From Pseudomonas fulva (lineage in GTDB: Bacteria; Pseudomonadota; Gammaproteobacteria; Pseudomonadales; Pseudomonadaceae), in contig NZ_JADNYP010000003.1 of the NCBI RefSeq assembly GCF_015680705.1, positions 285,490 to 349,489 of the forward strand: a stretch of 64,000 nucleotides of DNA, in the 5' to 3' direction. Shown here piece after piece: positions 27,179 through 36,004 of this stretch. Each line of letters begins with the position of its first letter. Positions within the stretch are counted from its first letter, which is position 1. The translations under genes and the position numbers were made by a program. The notes under the pieces were generated by a model, which saw only the letters and a list, made by a program, of their open reading frames with translations, made no database searches and was not told the DNA's origin.

Positions 27179-29092
27179 ATGTCCGTACGACGCACACGCA
27201 AAGACGATGGCAGCCAGTGGACGGTCGGTGACAGCCGCAGTGTCTACGGGATCCGCCACTGGGGCGCCGGTTATTTCGCGATCAACGAGGCCGGGCGTGT
27301 CGAAGTACGCCCCAATGGGCCTGACAGCGCCCCGATCGACCTCTACGAACAGGTCGACGAGCTACGCAAGAGTGGCCTGTCCCTGCCGTTGCTGGTGCGC
27401 TTCCCCGACATCCTGCAGGATCGGGTGCGCCAGCTGACCGGCGCGTTCGACGCCAACATCGCGCGCCTGGAGTACCAGAGTCGATACACCGCGCTGTATC
27501 CGATCAAGGTCAACCAGCAGGAAGCCGTGGTCGAGAACATCATCGCCACCCAGAATGTCTCGATCGGCCTGGAAGCCGGTTCCAAACCCGAACTGCTCGC
27601 CGTGTTGGCGCTGGCGCCCAAGGGCGGCACCATCGTCTGCAACGGCTACAAGGATCGTGAGTTCATCCGTCTGGCGCTGATGGGGCAGAAGCTCGGGCAC
27701 AACGTGTTCATCGTCATCGAGAAGGAGTCCGAGGTCGCCCTGGTGATCGAGGAGGCGACCGAACTCAAGGTCAAGCCGCAGGTGGGCCTGCGCGTGCGCC
27801 TGTCCTCCCTGGCGTCGAGCAAGTGGGCCGACACGGGCGGGGAAAAGTCCAAGTTCGGCCTGTCGGCCGCGCAGCTGCTGTCGGTGGTGCAGCGGTTCCG
27901 CGAGGCCGGGCTGGACAACGGCGTGCGCCTGCTGCATTTCCACATGGGCTCGCAGATCGCCAACCTGGCTGACTACCAGCACGGTTTCAAGGAGGCCATC
28001 CGCTATTACGGCGAGCTGCGTGCGCTGGGCCTGCCGGTCGACCATATCGACGTCGGTGGCGGCCTGGGCGTGGACTATGACGGTACCCACTCGCGCAATG
28101 CCAGTTCGATCAACTACGACATCGACGAGTACGCTGCCGTGGTGGTGGGCATGCTCAAGGAATTCTGCGACGCCCAGGGGCTGCCGCATCCGCACATCTT
28201 CTCCGAAAGCGGCCGCGCCCTGACCGCGCACCATGCCATGCTGGTGGTGCAGGTCACCGACGTCGAGCGGCACAATGATCAGGTGCCGACCATCGAGAAC
28301 AAGCAAAGTCTGCCGGAAACCGTGCAATGGCTGGTCGACCTGCTCGGGCCGACCGACATCGAGATGGTCACCGAGACCTACTGGCGCGCCACCCACTACA
28401 TCAGCGACGTGGCCGCGCAATATGCCGACGGCAAGGTCAGCCTGGCGGAAAAGGCCCTGGCCGAACAGTGCTACTTCGCCGTCTGCCGGCGCCTGTACAA
28501 TTCGCTCAAGGCGCGCCAGCGCTCGCATCGCCAGGTGCTCGACGAGCTCAACGACAAGCTGGCCGACAAGTACATCTGCAATTTCTCGGTGTTCCAGAGC
28601 CTGCCCGATACCTGGGCGATCGGCCAGGTGCTGCCGATCCTGCCGCTGCATCGCCTGGACGAGGAACCGATGCGTCGGGCGGTGCTGCAGGACCTGACCT
28701 GCGACTCCGACGGCAAGATCAACCAGTACGTCGACGAGCAGAGCATCGAGACCAGCCTGCCGGTGCATGCCGTGCGCGAAGGCGAGGACTACCTGCTGGG
28801 CATCTTCCTGGTGGGCGCCTACCAGGAAATTCTCGGTGACATGCATAACCTGTTTGGCGACACCGACTCGGTGAACATCTACCAGAACGCCGATGGCAGC
28901 GTGTATCACGCCGGTATCGAGACGCACGACACCATCGAGGACATGCTGCGCTACGTGCATCTGTCGCCGGAAGAGCTGATGACCCACTACCGCGACAAGG
29001 TCGCCAGCGCCAGCATCAGCGCACGGGAGCGGACCCAGTACCTGGACGCGCTGCGGCTGGGCCTGACCCGCTCCTCCTACCTCTCTTCCTGA
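27179..29092 (+). CDS. speA: Biosynthetic arginine decarboxylase SpeA
   Basis: SpeA decarboxylates arginine to agmatine, the first step of putrescine and spermidine synthesis by this route. The 637-residue PLP enzyme has the fold-III barrel with the cofactor lysine K110 in [19 protein letters not shown], the glycine loop [12 protein letters not shown] and [12 protein letters not shown]. The catalytic cysteine region is [12 protein letters not shown] 27179 follows AAAGGGGAC. A long GC-rich hairpin follows the stop. Confidence 0.97.
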   Translation: MSVRRTRKDDGSQWTVGDSRSVYGIRHWGAGYFAINEAGRVEVRPNGPDSAPIDLYEQVDELRKSGLSLPLLVRFPDILQDRVRQLTGAFDANIARLEYQSRYTALYPIKVNQQEAVVENIIATQNVSIGLEAGSKPELLAVLALAPKGGTIVCNGYKDREFIRLALMGQKLGHNVFIVIEKESEVALVIEEATELKVKPQVGLRVRLSSLASSKWADTGGEKSKFGLSAAQLLSVVQRFREAGLDNGVRLLHFHMGSQIANLADYQHGFKEAIRYYGELRALGLPVDHIDVGGGLGVDYDGTHSRNASSINYDIDEYAAVVVGMLKEFCDAQGLPHPHIFSESGRALTAHHAMLVVQVTDVERHNDQVPTIENKQSLPETVQWLVDLLGPTDIEMVTETYWRATHYISDVAAQYADGKVSLAEKALAEQCYFAVCRRLYNSLKARQRSHRQVLDELNDKLADKYICNFSVFQSLPDTWAIGQVLPILPLHRLDEEPMRRAVLQDLTCDSDGKINQYVDEQSIETSLPVHAVREGEDYLLGIFLVGAYQEILGDMHNLFGDTDSVNIYQNADGSVYHAGIETHDTIEDMLRYVHLSPEELMTHYRDKVASASISARERTQYLDALRLGLTRSSYLSS

Positions 29093-29097
29093 GGCCG

Positions 29098-29137
29098 GGG
29101 CCTGCCTGGCCATGCCTTGTGGCGGCCGGGCAGGCCC
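29098..29137. terminator. Bidirectional hairpin between convergent speA and MATE gene
   Basis: A 14-bp stem (29098-29111 with 29124-29137; one G-U pair) closed by a 12-nt loop fills the 50-bp gap between two convergent genes. No T-run is present, but the position and strength fit a shared terminator. Confidence 0.6.
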
Positions 29138-29142
29138 TCGAG

Positions 29143-30507
29143 TCACTGTCCGGGGTGACGGACTGGCGCGCCTGCCATCCAGCCATCGGCTCGCTGCAGG
29201 CGCCAGCCTGTCCAGCCGAGCGTTACCGCGCGCAAGGCCATGAAGCCCAAGAAGGCCAGCCATAGGCCATGATTGCCCAGCCCCGACAGGCTCCACGCCA
29301 GCGGTAGCGCGAGGAGCACGCTGAACAGCATGGCGTTGCGCATCTCGCGCGCCCGGGTAGCACCGATGAACAGCCCGTCCAGCAGATAGCTCCATACCGC
29401 CACCAGTGGCAGCAAGGCCAGGTAGGGCAGGGCCGGATAGGCAGCGGCGCGAACTTCGGCGATGTCGGTCTGCAGGTCGATGAACAGGTGGCCGGCGACA
29501 AGGAACAGCAGGGCGAAGCCTGTGCTCACGATCAGTGACCAGCTACCGGAAATCACCAGCGAACGACGCAGTGTCTGGCGATCGCCAGCGCCGATCGCGT
29601 GACCGCATAGCGCCTCGACGGCGTGGGCCAGGCCGTCCAGGGCATAGGCCGTGAGCATCAGGCCATTGAGCAGCAGGGCATTGGCCGCCACCGTCGCTTC
29701 TCCTAGCCGCGCACCTTGCAGGGCCACCAGCAGGAACACCAGTTGCAAGGCCAGGCTGCGCAGGAAGATGTCGCGGTTCACGCCAAGCAAGGGACGCCAG
29801 GCCGACCAGCGCCCGAGGGCAGCCCAGGCCATGCGCCCGGGATAGGCTCGCAGTGCCGGGCGGGTCAATGCCAGGCCGAGCAGGGCGGCGCTCCATTCGG
29901 CGATCACCGAGGCCCGTGCCGAGCCGAGCACGCCCCAGTCCAGGCCGAGCACGAACCACAGGTTGAGCACGACGTTCGACAGGTTGGCGACCAGCAGGAT
30001 GACCAGCGGTGCACGGGCGTTCTGCATGCCAAGGAACCAGCCGACCAGCGCGTAGCTGGCCAGCGCGGCCGGCAGGCCGAGCAGACGGGTCTGGAAAAAC
30101 GTTTCGGTGGCCTGATGCAGCGCCAGGCTCGGCTGCATCAGGTGCAGGGCCAGCCGGCTGAAGGGCGCGGCCAGTATCGCGATCACACTCGCGAAGAACA
30201 AAGCCAGCAGCAAGCCCTGGACCAGCACCTGGCGAAGTGCGGCGCCATCGGCGCGCCCGGCGGCCTGGGCGGCGAAGCCTGTGGAACCCATGCGCAGGAA
30301 ACCCATCAGGCCGACGATGAAGGTGAACAAGGTGGCGCCGACGGCCACCGCGCCCAGTTGGTGGGCATGCGGCAGATGCCCGATGACGGTGCTGTCCACC
30401 AGCGCGACCAGCGGCACGGAAACATTCGAGAGAATCATTGGCGCGGCCAGCCCCCAGACCTTGCGGTGGGTGGCGCGGTCACGCCAGTCGGCGCGAAGAA
30501 GTGACAT
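29143..30507 (-). CDS. MATE family efflux transporter (DinF-like)
   Basis: A 454-residue inner-membrane protein with 12 hydrophobic segments and two repeated halves, as in the multidrug and toxin extrusion family. The first half begins LAAPMILSNVSVPLVALVDS and GFLRMGSTGFAAQAAG, both typical of the DinF branch, which exports cationic drugs or oxidised compounds using H+ or Na+. The specific substrate cannot be told. ATG 30507 has CAGGAG upstream. It is divergent from the alpha-2-macroglobulin gene with 146 bp between. Confidence 0.9.
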   Translation of the reverse strand: MSLLRADWRDRATHRKVWGLAAPMILSNVSVPLVALVDSTVIGHLPHAHQLGAVAVGATLFTFIVGLMGFLRMGSTGFAAQAAGRADGAALRQVLVQGLLLALFFASVIAILAAPFSRLALHLMQPSLALHQATETFFQTRLLGLPAALASYALVGWFLGMQNARAPLVILLVANLSNVVLNLWFVLGLDWGVLGSARASVIAEWSAALLGLALTRPALRAYPGRMAWAALGRWSAWRPLLGVNRDIFLRSLALQLVFLLVALQGARLGEATVAANALLLNGLMLTAYALDGLAHAVEALCGHAIGAGDRQTLRRSLVISGSWSLIVSTGFALLFLVAGHLFIDLQTDIAEVRAAAYPALPYLALLPLVAVWSYLLDGLFIGATRAREMRNAMLFSVLLALPLAWSLSGLGNHGLWLAFLGFMALRAVTLGWTGWRLQRADGWMAGAPVRHPGQ

Positions 30508-30653
30508 GCGGGCTCCTGTGGCAAGGCGGTATTGTAGCGGACGTGCCACTGGCACCGGGCGCGTTTCGTCCCGCCTGCTGTCGATGCGCCATAACGCTTG
30601 CCGTTGCGCTATAGTTGGCGCCCTCACGAACACGCTGCCGAAGAGTTTCCCCC

Positions 30654-33600
30654 ATGCTCGACAAAGGACTGTTGCTGGCCTGCGCTCTGGCGCTGCTCGC
30701 TGCCTGCGATTCCGCGACGCCGGACAAGACCGCCGCGTCCAAGCCTGCCACGCCGCAAGCCGCGGCTCCGGCGCCCAAGCGCGAGGATCCGGCACTGCTG
30801 GCCAAGCGCTATGCCGATCGCGAACTCACTGTGCTGGACGTCTCGGAAGTCCAGCTCGACGGTGCCAGCACCCTGTCGATCAGCTTCTCGGCGCCCTTGG
30901 ATGCCGAGCAGGATTTCGCCGCCAAGGTACACCTGGTGGACACGCTCAAGGGCAAGCTCGACGGCGCCTGGGAACTCTCCGACAACCAGATGGAGCTACG
31001 CCTGCGCCATCTGGAACCTCGGCGCAAACTGGTCCTGACCGTCGAATCCGGGCTGCTGGCGGTCAATGGCAAGCGCCTGGCCGAGGAGTCGGTCACTCGC
31101 CTGGAGACGCGCGACATGCAGGCCACCGTTGGCTTCGCCAGCCGCGGCTCGCTGTTGCCCACGCGACTGGCGGAGGGCCTGCCGGTCATCGCGCTCAACG
31201 TCGACAAGGTCGATGTGGAGTTCTTCCGCATCAAGCCAGACACCCTGTCGACCTTCCTGGCCAACTGGGGACGCAACAGCAGCCTGGAATACTATCAGTC
31301 CAAGGAACTGCTCGACCTGACCGAGCTGGTCTACAGCGGTCGCTTCGAGCTGTCGCCAGCGCGCAATACCCGCGAAACCGTGCTGTTGCCGATCGCCGGG
31401 ATCAAGCCGCTGCAGGCGCCGGGTGTGTACCTGGCGGTGATGCGCGCCTCGGGCACCTACGATTATTCGCAGCCGGCGACGCTCTTCACGCTCAGTGACA
31501 TCGGGGTCTCGGCGCACCGCTACCGCGATCGCCTGGATGTGTTCGCTCAGGCGTTGGAAGGCGGCAAGGCGCTGAGCGAGGTCAAGCTGGAGCTGCGTGA
31601 CGACAAGGGCAAGCTGCTGGCCCAGGCCAGCACCGACGGCGCCGGGCATGGCCAGCTGCCGATCACCCCCAAGGCAGACACCTTGATCGCCACCCAAGGT
31701 AGCAACACCACGCTGCTGCGCCTGGGGAGCGCCGCGCTCGACCTGGCCGAGTTCGACATCACCGGGGCTGCGGCCAACCCGCTGCAGTTCTTCGTGTTCG
31801 GCCCACGCGACCTGTACCGCCCTGGCGAGACCGTGCTGCTCAATGGTCTGTTGCGCGACCAGGATGGCAAGCCGGTCAATGCCCAGCCGGTCAACGTGGA
31901 AGTGCGTCGTCCCGATGGCCAGGTCAGTCGCAAGTTCCTCTGGGAGGCCGATGCCAACGGCTTGTACCAGTACCAGTTGCAGCTGGCTGGCGAGGCGCCG
32001 ACCGGACGCTGGCAGCTGCTGATCGACCTGGGCGGCGGGCGCCAGCAGGTGCAGGAGTTCCTCGTCGAGGACTTCCTGCCCGAGCGCCTGGCGCTGGAAC
32101 TCAAGGGCAGCGAAGTGCCGCTGGGGCCGGACGAAACTGCCCGCATCCAGGTCGCAGGGCGCTACCTGTATGGCGCCCCGGCGGCGGGCAACCGGCTGGG
32201 CGGGCAAGCCTACGTGCGGCCATTGCGCGAAGCGGTCGAGGCCTTGCCCGGGTACCAGTTCGGCTCGGTCACCGAGGCCGACCTGAGCCAGGACCTGGAA
32301 CTGGACGAAGTCACCCTCGACAAGGCCGGCAAGGCCACCCTGGACATCGACAGCCGTTGGACCGAAGCCCGTTCGCCGCTGCTGCTCACCGTCCAGGCCA
32401 GTCTGCAGGAGTCCGGTGGCAGGCCGATCACCCGGCGCCTGGAGCAGCCGATCTGGCCGGCCGAGCGGTTGCCTGGCCTGCGCGGTCTGTTCGAGGGCGA
32501 CGAAACCGACGGCGATGCGCCGGTCAGCTTCGAGTTCCTGGTGGCCGACCGCCAAGGACACAAGCTGGCTGCCGAGAACCTCAAGGTCCGCCTGATCCGC
32601 GAGCGTCGCGACTACTATTGGAACTACTCGCAGAGCGATGGCTGGAGCTACGACTACAACGAGAAGTTCCTGACCCAGAGCGAGCAGAGCCTGAGCATCC
32701 AGGCCGGTGGCACCGCCAAGCTCGACTTCCCGGTCGAGTGGGGCCCGTACCGGGTCGAGGTCGAGGACCCCGAGACCGGCCTGATCAGCAGCGAACGCTT
32801 CTGGGCCGGCTACCGCGCCCAGGACAACGCCGATGGCGGCGCTGTGCGTCCCGACCAGGTCAAGCTGGCGCTGGACAAGCCCGCCTATGCCGACGGTGCC
32901 AGCGCCCAGGTCACCGTCACCCCGCCTGCGGCCGGCAGCGGTTACCTGATGATCGAGTCCAGCGACGGCCCGCTGTGGTGGCAGGAAATCGAGGTGCCCG
33001 CCGAAGGCAAGACCTTCGAGGTGCAGCTGGACCGCAAGTGGGCACGCCACGACCTGTATGTCAGCGCCTTGGTGATCCGTCCCGGAGACCGCAAGGCCAA
33101 TGCCACGCCCAAGCGCGCGGTGGGCATTCTGCACCTGCCGCTGGACCGCGCCGGGCGCAAGCTGGACCTGAGCATCCAGGCGCCGGACAAGATGCGCCCC
33201 AAACAGCCGTTGACCGTGAAGTTCAAGGCCAGCAATGCCGATGGCAGTACGCCACGGCAGGCGCATGTGCTGCTGGCGGCGGTGGATGCCGGGATTCTCA
33301 ACATCACCGACTTCAAGACCCCGGATCCTTTCGCCAGCCTGTTCGGCCGCAAGGCTTATGGTGTCGACCAGCTGGATATCTACGGGCAGTTGATCGAAGC
33401 CGGCCAGGGCCGCCTGGCCAGCCTGGCATTCGGTGGCGACGCGGCCATGGCCAAGGGTGGCAAGCGACCCAATACCAGCGTGACCATTGTCGCCCGGCAA
33501 AGCCTGCCAGTGACCCTGGATGAAAAGGGCGAGGGCGAGGTCAGCGTGGACATACCCGACTTCAACGGCGAGCTGCGCCTGATGGCGCAAGCCTGGACCG

Positions 33601-35549
33601 ACGAGCAGTTCGGCATGGCCGAAGCCAAGACCGTGGTCGCCGCGCCGCTGATCGCCGAGCTGTCGGCGCCACGTTTCTTGGCCGGTGGCGACCGCACCAA
33701 CCTGGCCCTGGATTTGGCCAACCTGTCCGGTCAACCTCAGCAGCTGACCGTCCAGACCAGCGCCGAAGGCCAGCTGGAACTTGCCGAGGGCGGGCAGCGT
33801 CAGGTGACCCTGGCCAAGGGCCAGCGCATCACCCTCATGGTCCCGGTACAGGCGCGTGGCGGCCTGGGCCAGGGCAAGGTGCGCGTACGGGTCGATGGCC
33901 TGAACCTGCCGGGCGAGGCTGCTGGTGCGTTCGAGCGGGAGTGGACGCTTGGCGTGCGTCCGGCTTATCCGGCCATGCTCAAGCACTACCGCGTCGCCCT
34001 GACCGACCAGCCGTGGATGTTGCCCGAGGCGGACCTGGCCGCCTTCGAGCCTGCCGGCCTGCAAGCGAGCCTGGCCTTGTCGAGCCGCCCGCCGTTGAAC
34101 CTGGCCGAACAGATCCGCGCGCTGGAAGCCTACCCATACGGCTGCCTGGAGCAGACCACCAGCGGCCTGTACCCCTCGCTCTACGCCGATGCCGAAAGCC
34201 TCGCGCGCCTTGGCATCAAGGGCGAACCGGAGCAGGCACGCAAGCGCAAGATCGAAATGGGCATCGAGCACATGCTCGGCATGCAACGCTACAACGGCAG
34301 CTTCGGCCTGTGGAGCGCCGACGGCGACGAGGAATACTGGCTGACCGCGTATGCCACCGACTTCCTGCTGCGAGCTCGTGAGCAAGGCTACGCAGTGCCG
34401 GCCGAGGCGTTGAAGAAAGCCAGCGAGCGGTTGTTGCGCTACGTGCAGGAACGCAACCTGATCGAGGCCGATGCCAGCCAGGACATCGAGCACACCCGGT
34501 TCGCCGTGCAGGCCTATGCCGGACTGGTCCTGGCGCGTAGCCAGCAGGCACCGCTCGGCGCCCTGCGCAGTCTGTTCGAGCGGCGCGCCGATGCCCGCTC
34601 CGGCCTGCCGCTGGTGCAGCTGGCCATCGCCCTGGACCAGATGGGCGACAAGCCCCGGGCGCAACAGGCCTTGCAGGCGGGCCTGAGCGTGCCGCGCAGC
34701 GACGGCTGGCTGGCCGACTACGGCAGTGCCCTGCGCGACCAGGCGCTGATCCTGGCCCTGCTGCAGGAAAATGACCTGGCCGGCAAGCAGCTCGACCAGC
34801 GCCTGTTCGCGCTGTCCGACGAACTGGCCGCCAATCGCTGGCTCTCCACCCAGGAGCGCAATGCCTTGTTCCTGGCCGGTCGCGGCCTGCTGGGCAAGCC
34901 GCAAGGCAAGTGGCAGGCGCAACTCGATAGCGGTAGCGAAACACGAGCGCTGAGCGACACCCAGTCGGGCCTCGAGCTCGAAGGGTCGGCCCTGGCTTCA
35001 CCGCTGGTGGTGCGCAAGCAGAGCGGCGAAACGCTGTATCAGCAACTGACCCTTTCCGGCTATCCACGCCAGGCACCGCCGGCCAGCAGCAATGGCCTGG
35101 AGATCCGTCGCGACTACCTGACCCTGCAAGGACGGCCGCTGGATCTGGGCAACCTGCGCAGCGGCGACCTGGTACTGGTGCACCTGGCGCTGCGGGCCAG
35201 GACTCTGGTGCCTGACGCGCTGGTCGTGGACTTGCTGCCAGCGGGCCTGGAGCTGGAAAACCAGAACCTGGCGCAGAGCGCTGCCAGCCTGGATGCCGCC
35301 AGCAGCGCGGTGAAGGAGTGGCGAGAGGCGATGCAGAATGCCAACCTGGTGCACCAGGAGTTTCGCGACGACCGGTATGTGGCGGCGCTCAAGCTGGACA
35401 GCTATGGCACTACCCACTTGCTGTACCTGGCGCGGGCAGTGACTCCGGGTGTCTACCAGGTTCCACCGCCACAGGTGGAGTCGATGTACCGGCCCAACCT
35501 GCAGGCCATTGGCGAGACGCAAGGGCAGATGGTGGTCAAGGGCCGTTGA
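30654..35549 (+). CDS. Bacterial alpha-2-macroglobulin lipoprotein (YfhM type)
   Basis: A 1631-residue lipoprotein: signal peptide with lipobox LLAAC (Cys20 or so) followed by Asp, which in enterobacteria retains lipoproteins in the inner membrane. A Pro/Ala linker leads into macroglobulin repeats, an MG2 domain (FFVFGPRDLYRPGETVLLNG), and the alpha-2-macroglobulin thioester domain with CLEQ at C1164 in YPYGCLEQTTSG. The thioester is intact, so the protein should be able to trap attacking proteases covalently in the periplasm. The usual partner PbpC is encoded just downstream. ATG 30654 begins a convincing signal peptide; the -10 TATAGT lies at 30611. Confidence 0.93.
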   Translation: MLDKGLLLACALALLAACDSATPDKTAASKPATPQAAAPAPKREDPALLAKRYADRELTVLDVSEVQLDGASTLSISFSAPLDAEQDFAAKVHLVDTLKGKLDGAWELSDNQMELRLRHLEPRRKLVLTVESGLLAVNGKRLAEESVTRLETRDMQATVGFASRGSLLPTRLAEGLPVIALNVDKVDVEFFRIKPDTLSTFLANWGRNSSLEYYQSKELLDLTELVYSGRFELSPARNTRETVLLPIAGIKPLQAPGVYLAVMRASGTYDYSQPATLFTLSDIGVSAHRYRDRLDVFAQALEGGKALSEVKLELRDDKGKLLAQASTDGAGHGQLPITPKADTLIATQGSNTTLLRLGSAALDLAEFDITGAAANPLQFFVFGPRDLYRPGETVLLNGLLRDQDGKPVNAQPVNVEVRRPDGQVSRKFLWEADANGLYQYQLQLAGEAPTGRWQLLIDLGGGRQQVQEFLVEDFLPERLALELKGSEVPLGPDETARIQVAGRYLYGAPAAGNRLGGQAYVRPLREAVEALPGYQFGSVTEADLSQDLELDEVTLDKAGKATLDIDSRWTEARSPLLLTVQASLQESGGRPITRRLEQPIWPAERLPGLRGLFEGDETDGDAPVSFEFLVADRQGHKLAAENLKVRLIRERRDYYWNYSQSDGWSYDYNEKFLTQSEQSLSIQAGGTAKLDFPVEWGPYRVEVEDPETGLISSERFWAGYRAQDNADGGAVRPDQVKLALDKPAYADGASAQVTVTPPAAGSGYLMIESSDGPLWWQEIEVPAEGKTFEVQLDRKWARHDLYVSALVIRPGDRKANATPKRAVGILHLPLDRAGRKLDLSIQAPDKMRPKQPLTVKFKASNADGSTPRQAHVLLAAVDAGILNITDFKTPDPFASLFGRKAYGVDQLDIYGQLIEAGQGRLASLAFGGDAAMAKGGKRPNTSVTIVARQSLPVTLDEKGEGEVSVDIPDFNGELRLMAQAWTDEQFGMAEAKTVVAAPLIAELSAPRFLAGGDRTNLALDLANLSGQPQQLTVQTSAEGQLELAEGGQRQVTLAKGQRITLMVPVQARGGLGQGKVRVRVDGLNLPGEAAGAFEREWTLGVRPAYPAMLKHYRVALTDQPWMLPEADLAAFEPAGLQASLALSSRPPLNLAEQIRALEAYPYGCLEQTTSGLYPSLYADAESLARLGIKGEPEQARKRKIEMGIEHMLGMQRYNGSFGLWSADGDEEYWLTAYATDFLLRAREQGYAVPAEALKKASERLLRYVQERNLIEADASQDIEHTRFAVQAYAGLVLARSQQAPLGALRSLFERRADARSGLPLVQLAIALDQMGDKPRAQQALQAGLSVPRSDGWLADYGSALRDQALILALLQENDLAGKQLDQRLFALSDELAANRWLSTQERNALFLAGRGLLGKPQGKWQAQLDSGSETRALSDTQSGLELEGSALASPLVVRKQSGETLYQQLTLSGYPRQAPPASSNGLEIRRDYLTLQGRPLDLGNLRSGDLVLVHLALRARTLVPDALVVDLLPAGLELENQNLAQSAASLDAASSAVKEWREAMQNANLVHQEFRDDRYVAALKLDSYGTTHLLYLARAVTPGVYQVPPPQVESMYRPNLQAIGETQGQMVVKGR

Positions 35550-35557
35550 GCGAAGCC

Positions 35558-35583
35558 GGGGCCGGGCCCACGGGTCCGGCCCC
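35558..35583. terminator. Hairpin after the alpha-2-macroglobulin gene
   Basis: GGGGCCGG (35558-35565) pairs with CCGGCCCC (35576-35583), extended inward by a G-U and three G-C pairs. It lies 9 bp past the stop in the 69-bp gap before a convergent gene. No T-run. Confidence 0.5.
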
Positions 35584-35618
35584 AGCGCCTGCCTGCCGGT
35601 TGGCGCCGGGCCGGCATC

Positions 35619-35912
35619 TCAGTGGACGACCCAGCTCAATACCCACAATCCCAGCAGCAGCCAGATGATTCCCAGAATGACCGAGGCGCGCATGAAGGCG
35701 CGCACCGCCGAATACAGCAGCGCCAGGCCGACGATCAGCGCCAGGATGCTGATCAGCGAGGTGTCCATGCCCAAGGTCCGCGACAAGCCGTCGATGAAGT
35801 TGCCGCCGGCGTTGGCCAGCACATTGAACAGGCCGCTCAGGGCATCGACGATGATGCGGATCAACGAGCCCAGCGCCTGGCCCAGCCATTCGAAAAAGCC
35901 TTCTACATGCAT
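35619..35912 (-). CDS. Small uncharacterised membrane protein
   Basis: A 97-residue protein with an amphipathic N-terminus (MHVEGFFEWLGQALGSLIRI), a central helix region and two closely spaced membrane helices in the C-terminal half (about residues 52-70 and 76-94, ending LGLWVLSWVVH). I do not recognise a named family. ATG 35912 has CAGGA with good spacing, so it is probably a true gene. It points against and lies between the alpha-2-macroglobulin gene and pbpC, which are adjacent in many bacteria. Its start is 92 bp from that of pbpC, so the two share a divergent promoter region. Confidence 0.7.
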   Translation of the reverse strand: MHVEGFFEWLGQALGSLIRIIVDALSGLFNVLANAGGNFIDGLSRTLGMDTSLISILALIVGLALLYSAVRAFMRASVILGIIWLLLGLWVLSWVVH

Positions 35913-36004
35913 AGTCGTATCCTGATCAGGGTACCGGCGTCGCTGCCGTTGCCAAGGCTTTGGCCATCTGCCGGTCGCTTCGGTTCCCCAGTCGAGGGCA
36001 GGCG

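Noticed and set aside
27362..29395. 677-codon minus-strand frame opposite speA
   Set aside because: Antisense shadow; speA has all PLP motifs intact and the shadow has no recognisable start signal or fold.
30996..34922. Very long open frame (1308 codons) on the minus strand opposite the alpha-2-macroglobulin gene
   Set aside because: A mirror effect of high-GC coding bias; the sense frame has clear domains, lipobox and thioester, while the antisense product shows low-complexity composition and no domain.
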